Positions 53,293-64,000 of a stretch of 64,000 nt of DNA are shown in pieces. Positions within the stretch are counted from its first letter, which is position 1, and the number at the start of each line of letters is the position of its first letter. Made by a program: the position numbers and the translations under genes. Location: NCBI GenBank assembly GCA_964035015.1, contig OZ036001.1, forward strand, positions 13,140,595-13,204,594. Direction: 5' to 3'. The stretch is from Corallium rubrum. Lineage: Eukaryota > Cnidaria > Anthozoa > Scleralcyonacea > Coralliidae. Under the pieces are notes generated by a model, which saw nothing but the letters and a program-made list of their open reading frames with translations, did no database searches and was not told where the DNA came from.

Positions 53293-54074
53293 TTAAAGCC
53301 GGTTTTCCACTAGGCGACTTTTTTCGCGCGAAGCGACTTTTTCTTTTGTCTCATGAGCTCTGAGCAGGAACTAATCAGAAATCTATTGAATTCGAACAAA
53401 AGAAAGTCGCTTCGAGCGAAAAAAAGTCGCCTAGTGGAAAGCCAGCTTAAGGCGGTTTTCCACTAGGCGAAAAATGTCGCGCGAATCGACATTTCTTTTG
53501 TCTCGCAAGCTCTCGAGTGGAACTAATTAACCAAGACAAAAGAAAAATGTCGAGTCGGTCGACAAATGTTGCCTAGTGGAAAACCACCTTTAAAAAGCAC
53601 TTTTCCCCACCAAGGAATTAAGTGCGAATTACGTACCAACTGAGATGTTTCAAAACTTATCAACTCGCATCCGCACTTTCCAAGTAACAGCCAAGTATTT
53701 AAAATGTTGTGTAAATAACTTGATTTAATTTATTTTTGTATTTATATATATCCTAAGCATAAGGCGTACTAAAGGCGGTTTTCCACTAGGTGAAAAATGT
53801 CGCGCGAAGCGACATTTTCTTTTGTCTCGCAAGCTCTCGAGTGGAACTCTCGCAAGCTCTCGAGTGGAACTAATTCCAAGACAAAAGAAAAATGTCGAGT
53901 CTGTCGACAAATGTCGCCTAATGGAAACCGCCTTAAAAGCCGGTTTTCCACTTGCGAATTTTTTCGCGCGAATCGACATTTCTATTGAAAATGTCGAATA
54001 GGTTTCTAATTAGTCCCAGTCGAGAGCTCATATAAGACAAAAGAATTTATTCGCAAGTGGAAACCCGGCTTTAA
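53293..54074. mobile_element. Cluster of four family D TTAA elements
   Basis: Units 53293-53450, 53447-53593, 53769-53936 and 53933-54074, each beginning like TTAAGGCGGTTTTCCACTAG and ending with its mirror. Pairs 1-2 and 3-4 share one TTAA. Interiors differ but carry GTCGCGCGAA(G/T)CGAC. Confidence 0.85.
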
Positions 54075-54562
54075 ACCCATGTTTTGGACGACTGTAAAAT
54101 TAAGGCAATATCGAAAGAAAATGTTATTCAAATTTTCTGCATTTATTGTGGTTTAATTTATTCTGTATATGTGAACCCGCTACTGGACACTAACAATGTT
54201 GGAATAACATGGTTACAACAATTTACTACAACAATTTATTACAAAATTGTTAACATTGTTAAAATACTCAATGATTCATGAAGAAAATTCAAAAGAAATG
54301 AATGTTTAAACAGGTGTCGTAAATCGGATACAGCATTGATTAATAAAACATCAATGCTTTATCCGATTTACAGCATACTAATTAGGACCCATTGGCTCAA
54401 ATTGAGCTTTTTCCTTGTTTAAATAATTTGTTTTTGCTTTTTCTACGACTGCTAAACAAAGTATTCATGATATAAACTCATCGTAGTTTAAGTATGTTCG
54501 GCTCGCCATCGTAAATCCCATACAGTTCGGCCACGAATATTGTATTAAAGACTTATTAACCG

Positions 54563-54735
54563 AGTGCGAGGTCTGTACGGGAAAGTATTTGCCTGAGGTT
54601 TTCGTACAGACCGAGCGACGAAGGAGCAAGGTTTGTGCGATAAAACCGAGGGCAAATACTTTCCAGTACAGACCGAGCAAACGAGGTTAATAAGGAATTT
54701 ATTATATGGCTATTGGTTCATTTTATTTTTAACCT
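54563..54735 (+). repeat. Dispersed repeat (GAGGTCTGTACGGGAAAGTA), copy 2
   Basis: Same order and strand as 7822-7980. Confidence 0.7.
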
Positions 54736-55138
54736 TCGAGCGTTGTTTTCGTCTTCGGAGTGTGCTGTTTACCTTATTACATGTTGACTTTTTCGTGTCG
54801 CTTCTTGGCCTTCTTATTTACACCAGTTCGGCTTTTATTTGTCGTGTTTTTTTTAAATAAACAGCTTTAACGAAAACCAGCAGTGATGTTCCAACACATT
54901 TTATTGTTCAGAATATTTGAATAAAGATACCTATTTCTCTTTTATTTGCATGCAAATCAACTCAGAAATTTTCCCGCCAAAACTTACAGGGCCGAGAAAA
55001 AAGCGTATTGACCCCAAGGTCAATATCGTAAAATCCCGACCTCTCAGGAACCAATCAGCGTGCGTCGTTTGGCATACCACATAGATCCGTGAAGTTAATC
55101 TACCTAATGTCAATCGGACCATGAATTCAGGCGACCTC

Positions 55139-55310
55139 ATGAATATTCTTCTATATAGATTCAGAAAACGCGTTGTTTTCTTGTGTATAGTTTCATGAAT
55201 ATTCTTATATATATAGATTCAGAAAACGCGTTGTTTTCTTGTGTATAGTTTCATGAATATTCTTATATATAGATTCAGAAAACGCGTTGTTTTCTTGTGT
55301 ATAGTTTAAT
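55139..55310 (+). repeat. About 60-bp tandem repeat, three copies
   Basis: ATGAATATTCTTATATATAG followed by ATTCAGAAAACGCGTTGTTT and TCTTGTGTATAGTTTC, repeated three times with small length changes in the TATA part. Confidence 0.9.
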
Positions 55311-56185
55311 AACAGACCGTTAATGTTAGTAAAAACGTATTGCCATCTGCGTAGCCGTAGGCAGTGTTTTGACTTTTGAATAGAGCAAAGCGAAAATGAA
55401 GCCAGACCAATTAGAATTTTAAGAACAAAATACGTTTCGAAGAGAGCCCTTTATCACAGTAGAAAGAGTTTTTCGACATATTACACTCCTGACTCTGATG
55501 AAAACGTAGGCACACTGAAAAACGTTAATTTTTCGTTTCTAAAATTTCCGTTCACCACCCACTTTTTGGCTTTGTGTAGCCGAAACATTAAGATATCTCG
55601 TAAAATCAAATCACGATCTAATCAGTCTGAGTTGTTTTTTTTTCATATATGTAGGCTTATCTTAGTCAGATTCTTGCAATTCAGTGGATGTTGAATATTT
55701 TAATGATAATAAGGACTTGTCTCTTTCAGACACGTCTAAATAAAAGCTGTCTTGTCCTTTTGTCTGCAGGTGTGTGGAACACTGAAATATATTGGCTTTC
55801 CTCGAAACCTTATTGGTCAAACTCCCTAATGGCAATATACAGTTACACAGTTTCGATTTTTTCCCCCGATGCTATATCGCCTCCTTATTGTATCGAGCAG
55901 AAGTGGTTCATATTCTATCTTCGGCCGTTTTCTTCGTGAAAAATTGCCCTGGTCGCGAAGTGCTCGTCGGGAATAACAGGAATTTGTGAAAGCGCAAGTT
56001 GTAATGCTAACAACGTCACCCGTTCAAGTTTACATACATTTAAATAATGTCATCGTCTTAAGTGGAACACTCAAGCGTTTAGACAGTAGACAATTTTCTC
56101 CATCTACTACAGCTTGTCAACGACACACGCAAAGAAGCTATCGCGTACACCGCGAAGCAACAATTTTATATTCTGGTTATACACA
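55311..56185. other. Region upstream of the receptor gene
   Basis: No repeat or gene recognised. A CTACTACAG acceptor-like site at 56112 could join an upstream non-coding exon to the receptor frame. Confidence 0.4.
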
Positions 56186-57160
56186 ATGGTCATTGAGACA
56201 ATATTGTTTGCTTTGCAATGGCTTTTGGCCGCTGTAGGCATCGTTGGCAACATCTGGGTAATCGTAGCTATTATGCGTTACAACGCCATCAAAAGGACGG
56301 CGAATAAAATCATGTTTATCAACCTGGCCATTGCCGACATGGGGGTCTTAATCGTTCGCAACGTTTTCTTCTTCCTGCATCATTACTTCGACAATCGTTG
56401 GATTTTTGGCACGTTTACATGCAGGATCATAATGCCTTTTTCGTTAATATTCATGCCGGCCTCGATTTTAACACTCGTGGCAATCTCGTACTCAAGGTGC
56501 CGTGCCATCGTTTATATCAAACAATTTAAAGAAATATCAGTCCGAAAGGCATGGTGCATCGTGACTTTGATCTGGACATTTGTCACGATCTTCTACCCGG
56601 GCGTCGAAATCTTCGTACGAAGATTGGACGAAACAGCCCAAAATTGCTACTTAGATATTTCGCCACTGGTTTCGCACGTGCTTTACGCGTTTGAAGATTT
56701 TTACTTCGCACTTTCTTTTGTAGTGATAATCGTGATGTTTATCCGCATGCGAAGATCGCTTCTTGCTTTTTCCAAAGTTTACAACGACTCCGAGTTGATC
56801 CTAACAATGATGAAGAATATCAAGGCTCTCAAATTGCTTTGGCCTGTGGTGATCGCACTGTTCGTTACCATGTTTCCGTTTCTGATTGGCCGAATCTGGT
56901 ATTGGGTGAAAGGTGACGACAAGGACATCCCAGTGCTCCTAATCCACGTTATCGATGTACTGCTCGTCACAAATAGCGCCATTAATCCCTTCATATATAT
57001 TATAGTTTCAACAGAATTCCGAGAGAGAATCTTGCAAATTACACGCTGGCGATTTATCCAAGTTCTTTGGTCAAAACCGCATGCACGACATCAAACGAGA
57101 GAGATACCGCTTTGTGCACCTGAGACACACGATAATATGCTGCAGCAATCGAAAGTTTAA
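56186..57160 (+). CDS. Rhodopsin-class (class A) G-protein-coupled receptor, intronless
   Basis: Start chosen at the ATG 56186 (ACACAATGG); the frame is open back only to a TAG at 56087 with no other ATG. 324 residues, seven hydrophobic segments, and only about 5 residues before helix 1. Landmarks: GN (21-22) in helix 1; LAIAD (47-51) in helix 2; Cys79 at the top of helix 3 and Cys154 in loop 2 for the usual disulphide; SRC (103-105) in place of the DRY motif; Trp129 in helix 4; Pro231 in helix 6 but no CWxP; NPFIY (267-271) in helix 7. The short basic C-tail ends MLQQSKV. The overall look is of a cnidarian orphan peptide/amine-like receptor; the ligand is unknown. A 5' exon could lengthen the N-terminus. 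Confidence 0.88.
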   Translation: MVIETILFALQWLLAAVGIVGNIWVIVAIMRYNAIKRTANKIMFINLAIADMGVLIVRNVFFFLHHYFDNRWIFGTFTCRIIMPFSLIFMPASILTLVAISYSRCRAIVYIKQFKEISVRKAWCIVTLIWTFVTIFYPGVEIFVRRLDETAQNCYLDISPLVSHVLYAFEDFYFALSFVVIIVMFIRMRRSLLAFSKVYNDSELILTMMKNIKALKLLWPVVIALFVTMFPFLIGRIWYWVKGDDKDIPVLLIHVIDVLLVTNSAINPFIYIIVSTEFRERILQITRWRFIQVLWSKPHARHQTREIPLCAPETHDNMLQQSKV

Positions 57161-57180
57161 ATTTAATTTATATCAATATA

Positions 57181-57740
57181 CTAGAAGTTTTTATCAAAAG
57201 TGAAGTGCTGCGAGTTGCTACCATTTACTATTTAGTTGTAAAATACTTGTTATCGTCCGAAGCATTTTCAATTAAAGAGCTTAAGCATGCGACGTTTTCC
57301 TCAACAAGGACGTCACGCGTATAAAATCGAGCCATTAAAGAGTGATGGCGTCTATGCAGTGAAGAACGGCAATCTATGCAGTTTTAGGTTGTTGATTTGC
57401 AGCAATAGCGGCTGTTGCCATCTTTAATGGCTCAATTTTATACGCGTGACGTGAGTGTTGACAATAACGTCGCATGCTTAAAATGTTAAGTGAAATCATC
57501 TGGCACAATGGTGTGGTATGTCATAAAAATTAATGAACAAAGACTCGTATAAATACACTGTCTGCCCCTCGAAATGTCGCTTAGCCTTTTGTGGCCTTGA
57601 TATATACTTCCAACAACAAATAGAGTTGTGTTTGATATAATAGTATAGTAGAAAAATACACTTCTCTTTAATAAATCAATATATTCCACCGCCAAACAAT
57701 GCCAGGTGTAGCGTAGCGCACAATTTAATAATGCCTGCCG
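57181..57740. mobile_element. 600-bp dispersed repeat with nested TTAA palindrome, copy 2
   Basis: Begins 20 bp after the receptor stop. Inner palindrome TTAAGCATGCGACG to CGTCGCATGCTTAA at 57291-57481. The minus-strand frame reads EYIDLLKRSVFFYYT..., like the copy at 15342-15942. It supplies AATAAA at 57671 if used as a 3' UTR. Confidence 0.75.
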
Positions 57741-57870
57741 ACCTTGAAGTATAGGGGTTGCTTTATCGAGTAAAAGACAAAGAATTCCTTAATCGTTTTC
57801 ACGCTCGTTATAAATGTACATTTGCTTTCTTCAGGTAAGGTAAGGGTTAGGGTTATGGGTAGGATAATGG

Positions 57871-58231
57871 AACACCGCTGCCAAACGTTTTGCGCCTGCG
57901 CGACATCCGAGCTCGTACCCAAAAAAAAGAGCGGGAAAACACTGAAATATTTGGACTGTTCCAAGAGTCCACACAAAAATTGAAATTATAAGCATACTAC
58001 GAAAAAGATAAGGTAGGTAATTTGTGCATGGCTTCTTTGTCAATATCGTAACATATTCTGAAATGGCCCCTTCGTAATTTCCAGGACCCTTAATTTTTTT
58101 AAAACACAAATGAATAGTCGAGTCTTACTTAGTCTTCACTGTCTGGTTGTTGTTGCCACGGCTAGTTCCCACTTCTCTTGCAATGTTTACTCTAGCAAAT
58201 TCACGCATACGCAAACGTTGGCAGCGGTGTT
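57871..58231 (+). mobile_element. Mutator-like MITE, copy 3
   Basis: AACACCGCTGCCAAACG at the left, CGTTGGCAGCGGTGTT at the right. Internal sequence as in copy 1. The flanking 9-mers no longer match. Confidence 0.75.
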
Positions 58232-58364
58232 GGTAAAGGTAGTATTTGATATTTGGTTGGGATAAGGCTATATGAGGAGTCGAAATCTTAAGAAAACAAC
58301 GTTAAATGTAGCTGTGACCTAGTATGTGTCTGTTGTCTCTTCTCTGCACGAGGAATCGCCCGAA

Positions 58365-58842
58365 TTAAAGTGCAAATGAAGCGAAAATTAAGTCAGTCTT
58401 ATTTGAAAGAACACTTAAAATGATAGAGTAACATCTTTTGCAGTTTTTCGTTTCCTTGCTTCGTTCTTGAGATATTTCAGTTTGTTTGACATGCAAATTA
58501 AATATTTTGACGTCATGACGTGCATAATGAGTTGTCGAAAAAGGTTATATATCTTTGATATTGTCAAATATAATTACCTGAAAATCTACATGTTTGGTGT
58601 TCTGGACGAAACACACCCACATGCTTCCTTTGAATTAATCTGGTTTGATAATAGCAAAGCTATATAACTTTTTTCGATAACTCATTACGTCGTGACTTCA
58701 AAATGTTTAATTTGCATATCAAACAAACTGGAATATCTCAAGAACGAAGTAAGGAAACGAAAAACTGCAAAAGATGTTACTCTATCATTTTAAGTGTTCT
58801 TTCAAATAAGACAAACTTAATTTTCGTTTCATGTACACTTTA
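58365..58842. mobile_element. Family A TTAA element, full copy
   Basis: TTAAAGTGCAAATGAAGCGA at the left, TTCGTTTCATGTACACTTTAA at the right, arms complementary throughout. The best-preserved copy in the window. Confidence 0.9.
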
Positions 58843-59312
58843 AGCTTGCAAGTATGTACTATATATAGTACAACAATCGAAATATAGTAAGGTTAGATAT
58901 ACTGCCGAAACAGAGAACGTAGGAGTCTAACGTTTCGAGCGAAGGCCCTTCGTCAGAGGTAAACGTATACTATAGTACTATATGTTATTAAAATGGTTAT
59001 ACATTTCGTCAGTTTGGATAAAGCATAATATTTAACGAGTTGTAGAGAAGATCACCGACAATCCCAATAAACTCAACATTCTATTTTATAAATACGTTTA
59101 TAAAATAAGTTGCGTCTTACGCACGCTGTGATTGGTCAATTACCGTGTTTGTGTCAGGCAGCTCTATATATAACTGGAGTGATATCTTTGTGGTAATCTT
59201 GTTCCCGGTAAGGGGGAGCAGAGACGGGGGCTCTTTTATTAAACTGTATATCTTTTGCAATGTTACAAAGTTAAAAAGCCATGTTTTATTGAAAATTCAT
59301 AAATTCGTCATT

Positions 59313-59315
<3 letters not shown>

Positions 59316-59381
<66 letters not shown>

Positions 59382-59395
59382 GTAATAGTAATAAT
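59316..59395 (+). repeat. (AAT)n microsatellite
   Basis: About 22 perfect AAT units, ending with AGT-containing variants. Confidence 0.95.
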
Positions 59396-59699
59396 AGAAG
59401 CTTTAATCAAACTCACTATGTAATACAGTACTACAATAATAACAACAGATCACAATACATTACAAACAGTAAAAGATGAGTTTGATAAGGGGTTAGCGAA
59501 CGGACACGAGGTCCCAACTAGGCAAACCCCGTACATAAATCAATAAAATTAAGGACAATACACATAATGGTCCACTATTTACTACTAACAGAATGCGCCA
59601 TTATTCGCACCTGACGCTGAACTCAGCCCATTTTCAGACTGTGTCTGAAAATGGCGAATTAAACAAGTTTCCAAGTTCCAAGTTTCCAAGTTTATATAA

Positions 59700-60000
59700 C
59701 AAATAAAATAACAACTGTAAACCCAGTGTGAGGTTGGGCCACTTGTGATTGCAATGACAGCCGTGGTGACAGATGACAATATCATGTCTGTCACTATATA
59801 TGAATGACAATTTGAAGTTTTCAAAAAAATAATGATATATTGCGATAATTCTTGGTGAATGTAAAAGGCGGAATGACTTTGCAGAATGGCTTGCGGAATG
59901 AGTTGCAAAATCACAAAAAAATTCGATTTTCTGCGTGGCAACTAAATACAACAATAACTGTAAATCTAGTATGAGGTTGGGCCACTTGTGTTGCAATCAC
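59700..60000 (+). repeat. 45-bp direct duplication, 245 bp apart
   Basis: GAGGTTGGGCCACTTGTG with its upstream AACTGTAAA.C.AGT.T occurs at about 59707-59755 and 59955-59998. Confidence 0.65.
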
Positions 60001-61400
60001 TTATTATGCACAAGCTTAAAATATTTTTATGCATGCAACTTTATCAGCAAAACGTGAAAAGAAATACGTACGCTGTTGCAAATGTATACAATTATGTTTA
60101 CAATTAATCAAGTAGAAAATATTTTTCCGAGTTCTAAAAACCCAATAAATTGTAGGGGGGGAAATAACGACATTTTAGCGTCTGTTAATTAAATAAAAAA
60201 TAAATTCGAGTGCTAGCAAGTTTTGAAGATTGTTTTTCTATAACCCCCGTGGGAAATTATTGGAAAATATATTTTTTCCTATTTCTTTAATAATTATCTC
60301 GCAAGGAAGAAACTAAACCAGTGAATGCAGTAGCACTTTTCTTAGAAGATTGCAAATAAATTCTCTACTCATAAGACCAAGTAAAATAAATTCAATAATT
60401 TAACTTTTCCCGGCTAACGCCAGACGATTTTATTCGCCTCTGGCGAAGCCCTCGGACAGAGATAAGTTATAAACTACCTCTCTTCTAAAAGACATCGTCT
60501 CTTCTTTATTAAAATAAATTCTTTGATTCTTATTATTGCATTTTGAAAATGTCGAATCAAAGTATATAGGAGAAAAGTAATCTATAAAATTTCAAAATTA
60601 GAGAGGGAGGTGTTTTTAATATTTCTTGTTTACTCAAGAACTACATAGTTGTCACAAACCGAAATGTACATAATTCTGTATTTTGGTTATCAAGAACAAA
60701 TAATCAAAAATGTATACAGAACACTATGTTTTGGTTTGTCAATTATCGAACTACAAATTACAACGCAATTTTTCCTCAAAATAATTCCATTTGGCAAAAA
60801 ATTCCCGACTTGGGACATGAAAAATCGAAAAAAAAGATGAACTTACGAGATAAAGCATAAACCGAATAAACCGAAAAAACCCATCTTGAAACTCAAAATA
60901 TGAGCTAAAACAAGACAACAAATAAAACGGTGATATTTCGACATTATTGCAAAGTCATGTTTTTTTAAACACGAACTTTCTCCATCGGGTGCCACATTAA
61001 ATTTTATATTTTTTAACAAAATACAAAAATGTCCCGCTCAAAAATTCGGTGATGTGAATTAAGGAATATTTTTTATGTGGCCTACATAAGCAAGCCAGAA
61101 CGAATCCCAAAGCTATAGAAAAGTTTTAATAAAAGAGATAACTATCAAGATGTATAGAAACACAGCTGCTTTCAGCCAATTATATCTCCCACGATATTAA
61201 AATGTTAATATTTCATCAATTCAGATAAACTTTTAATTATTTCACTCATATATAAGAGAGATATATACTTTCACTCGACTGTCCACACATATTTTTCTTT
61301 GTTTTTCTCGTTTGCGTACAGATTATCTTATTTTTATCTGATGTTTACTCGAGTGTTCTTATAATTAAACATCATATTGACATATTTCAATGACTCACAG
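60001..61400. other. AT-rich sequence without recognised features
   Basis: Only short open frames. A 50-bp piece at about 60410-60462 (CCGGCTAACGCCAGACGATT) is the reverse complement of the satellite/MITE core seen at 52930-52980 and in the 113-bp satellite. Confidence 0.6.
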
Positions 61401-61407
61401 CTTGTCC

Positions 61408-62078
61408 AACCACAGGGAGCCCATCTTGGCAGCGCGTGGGTACCTGTGGCAGACTCGAAAGACGCGCGGGGGACTGTGGCAGGGGATTTAAAAAAACGAA
61501 AAACGGTTGCCGGAAGCGGGAAAAAAGGCGGAAAAAAGGAAAAAACGGGCGGAAACGGGGGGGAGGGAGAGGAAAAAATATAAGGGATGAAACACCAAAC
61601 GTTCAACGTGGAATGTGTTCCGCAAGTAGCCAGGACATCTCGTATCGTCTGGAGCCACCGTTGGAATACTAAAACCGACTGAAACTCAGTCAGATGAATG
61701 TGCAATAAATCAATCTGGAGACTTCCCGCTTTATCCGAAAAGCTTGTCGTAGGACTTCGTAGCTATCCGAAGTGTCAACGATGATGTAGTGTCCTATCTA
61801 CTTGCGGAACACATCTCTCGAAAATACGATATGTAATTTAGCTGCAAAATCACGGCTAAAAGGTGAGATTTTGCCTCATTCTGATTATATTTTGATAAAT
61901 GAATCATTATCACAACTACTTCGCTCAATTGTCTTACAATTTTAATACCTATAGGCGCTTAAAACGATGTTCAAAACAAGGAAGAATTCGTGTTTCATCC
62001 CTTTATTATTTTCCTAAACACACCACGATCGAGTGTGCCACAGGGTGCCCACGCTCTGCCAAGATGGGCTCCCTGTGG
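61408..62078. mobile_element. Region bounded by CCACAGGGAGCCCATCTTGG inverted repeats
   Basis: CCACAGGGAGCCCATCTTGG near 61411 mirrors CCAAGATGGGCTCCCTGTGG near 62058. Nested inside, TGTGTTCCGCAAGTAG (61613) mirrors CTACTTGCGGAACACA (61797). Confidence 0.65.
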
Positions 62079-62352
62079 TCCAACCTGATGCTAGATTCAC
62101 AGTTGTTACAGCCACTGATCTCTACATAAACTGGATTGTTCATCCAGCTCCAAAAATGAAGCCAGCGGAGATGACGAATTGGGAGTACCAAGATGGCCGC
62201 CACGGAAACTTTGTATGTTTTCGTAGCACGAAGAGACGAAAAGAGCCACATGAAAAATATTTCTGCCATTGGTATCAAACAAAGAACACTGTACAAGGTT
62301 TAGAAGCTTATAGTTTTTGCATTTGTTGGTATTATTAAGCAGTAAAACGTGT

Positions 62353-62790
62353 TGTTATATAGCTAGAGTTTCGCTGGATACAACGATGACTGTCATTGGT
62401 TGGTTTGTGGTCACATGACCTTAGCTAAATTTCAATGTCTACCGAGCGGGCAGTAATTGAGATCTTATTGCCTGCTCGGTCAATAAGTTTTCAATTGTTG
62501 ACCACTAGAACTTTGAACTCTTCACGGCATCGGGCATCCTATAAACAAAAGCTTGTTTGGCACGGAAAAAAAAATATTTATAGGTCTTCAAAGTCTTCGA
62601 AGCATGTGTGAAAATTAACTAGAGAAATGTATCGCTGTTCTTTTGTTCTGAGACTCATATTTGTTTGGTTGAAGTGAAATTACGGCCGAGCCAGGCGAAA
62701 TGTTTTGGTAAGTCTTAGCGTTTGTCTTTTGTGTACTTTCCCTTGATAAACGTCGAAATTATTCAGCGAATTGAAACTCAAGCTATATAA
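62353..62790. mobile_element. Repeat family H, copy 2
   Basis: Same ends and inner order as 1833-2246; the right end reads CTCAAGCTATATAATA. Confidence 0.7.
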
Positions 62791-64000
62791 TAAAACACTT
62801 AATGTCTGATCCCTCGGGAAACAGTTAGTTTTGTTTTCCCTCGAGTCTCAATGTTTCCCTCGACTTCGTCTCTGAAAATATCAAGACTCTCGGGAAAACA
62901 AAACTAATTGTTATATACCAAAGATTTTCGTTTGCCAAAAATGAAATCCTATTGGTCAAATCATGGTCACGTGTTGTTCAACAAACTCAATGTTTCTTTC
63001 TGCCGAGGGAAACATTGCAATGTTTCCCTCTGACGTCAGCTTTAATCATGCGTTGTTCACGTGAATACACAATGATTATTGCATCAGATCAAGAACTTTG
63101 GGACTTTTCGGAACATTTTGAAAACAAGAGCTGTTTCGAGCTTGTTTGCTATGAAATAGTCCATTTTCCAAAGGAAAGAATATCTATACACATCATGAAA
63201 GTAGGTCTGAAGAAAACCTGCATAATATTAAAGCTGTTCTTTGTACTTGTTGCATGAGTCTGGTGTATTTGTTTAGTTGATTAATTGAAATTACGACAAA
63301 GTCAAAGTGTTTTGGTAAGTCTTTTTGCCTTTTGCAAGTTTCGAGTCAACTTGATATTTGGTATTTTAAAAGTCTTTGGTATATAACAAAACGCTTGTTG
63401 ACTTTTGTCTCGAGAAACATCGAGTTTTACGGTCCCTCAAGCTTCAATGTCACTCTCGGGCTAAAGCCCTCGGGTGACATTGAAGCCTTCGGGTCCGTAA
63501 AACTCAATGTTTCCCTCGGCGCCAGTCAACAAGTGTATACTGTTTCCCTCAGGAGCAGACATTAAGTGTATATTATTTCGCAGGTTTTTTACTCTGCCCG
63601 GTAATCGATAAAGTTGCCTACATCGCAAAACTCGTAAAAACACAACAAAAACAGTCAATAACTTCATTATAAAACACTTTATGTACCTTTGATAGTAAAA
63701 CCTGTCTTTACAAAGCCTTGAAGTATGTTAGTTGACGATTTCGAACTGTATTTTCTTATATTTTCTTTCCTAGCCGAAGAGTACTGGACAGGGAGTAGTA
63801 AGATGGCGGATTCTGGCTTCAAAATTTTGACTGCTGGACAGTAGGAATGCACTATCCAGTATATAGAGATCAGTGGTATGATACATAACAACTGATCTCT
63901 ATATACATACAGCTGTATGAGAATTATATATATGTTATTTACCGGCTGGGAGGTTCGTATAGAAAAATATTTGCCCGAGGTCTTAAAAAAGGCCCGAGGC
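62791..64000. other. Window right end, repeat fragments
   Basis: CTCGGGAAAACAAA-type purine/pyrimidine palindromes at 62800-62910 and 63385-63570, related to 2252-2392. The last 55 bases resemble the start of the repeat at 7822. No gene recognised. Confidence 0.5.

Noticed and set aside
56114-56185. Receptor start at the TTG at 56114
   Set aside because: Not an ATG; the first in-frame ATG is at 56186. The extra 24 codons could only be translated with an upstream spliced exon.
62006-62338. Overlapping open frames of about 100 codons on both strands
   Set aside because: They lie in a region of inverted repeats, no domain is recognised, and neither frame has convincing splice sites.

Overview
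The window looks like nuclear DNA of an invertebrate animal, most likely an anthozoan cnidarian (coral or sea anemone). The grounds are short GT-AG exons in AT-rich introns, a UBR5-type E3 ligase gene, an LRRC74-type leucine-rich-repeat gene that keeps working EF-hands, a single-exon rhodopsin-class receptor, and dense small palindromic transposons with long microsatellites. The cnidarian assignment is inference; no species can be named from the sequence.

Left half, minus strand: one large gene enters from about 26.9 kb and runs leftward past the window edge. I assembled ten coding exons (26867 down to 3071) in which every splice phase matches, giving about 1241 residues. They resemble the N-terminal half of UBR5/EDD/hyd (beta-propeller-like region, then the middle region before the UBR box). 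The UBR box, MLLE and HECT parts would lie beyond position 1. No UBA domain is recognisable in the 423-codon first exon, so this may be a divergent paralogue.

Right half, plus strand: a head-to-head neighbour starts at 30155 and ends at 52619. Its 17 exons add to exactly 2067 nt (688 residues plus stop). It has a basic/acidic low-complexity N-terminus, a run of about nine ribonuclease-inhibitor-type leucine-rich repeats split roughly one per exon, and two canonical EF-hand loops. It matches the LRRC74 family. About 3.5 kb further on, an intronless class A receptor of 324 residues runs from 56186 to 57160.

Everything else is repeat. There are at least six families of palindromic elements with TTAA at their ends (piggyBac-type target), often nested or sharing one TTAA; a Mutator-like element family with 9-bp target duplications; a Tigger/pogo-like element with TA ends; two non-LTR retrotransposon 3' ends; tRNA-like SINE pieces; a 113-bp satellite present in both large genes in opposite orientation; and very long simple arrays (825 bp of CTGT, 500 bp of TGTGTC, 2.2 kb of a 10-bp unit that flips strand, 1.8 kb of pentanucleotide and CCACACC arrays). 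I found no prokaryotic system, CRISPR array or rRNA. From 57.2 kb to the right end I recognise no gene.
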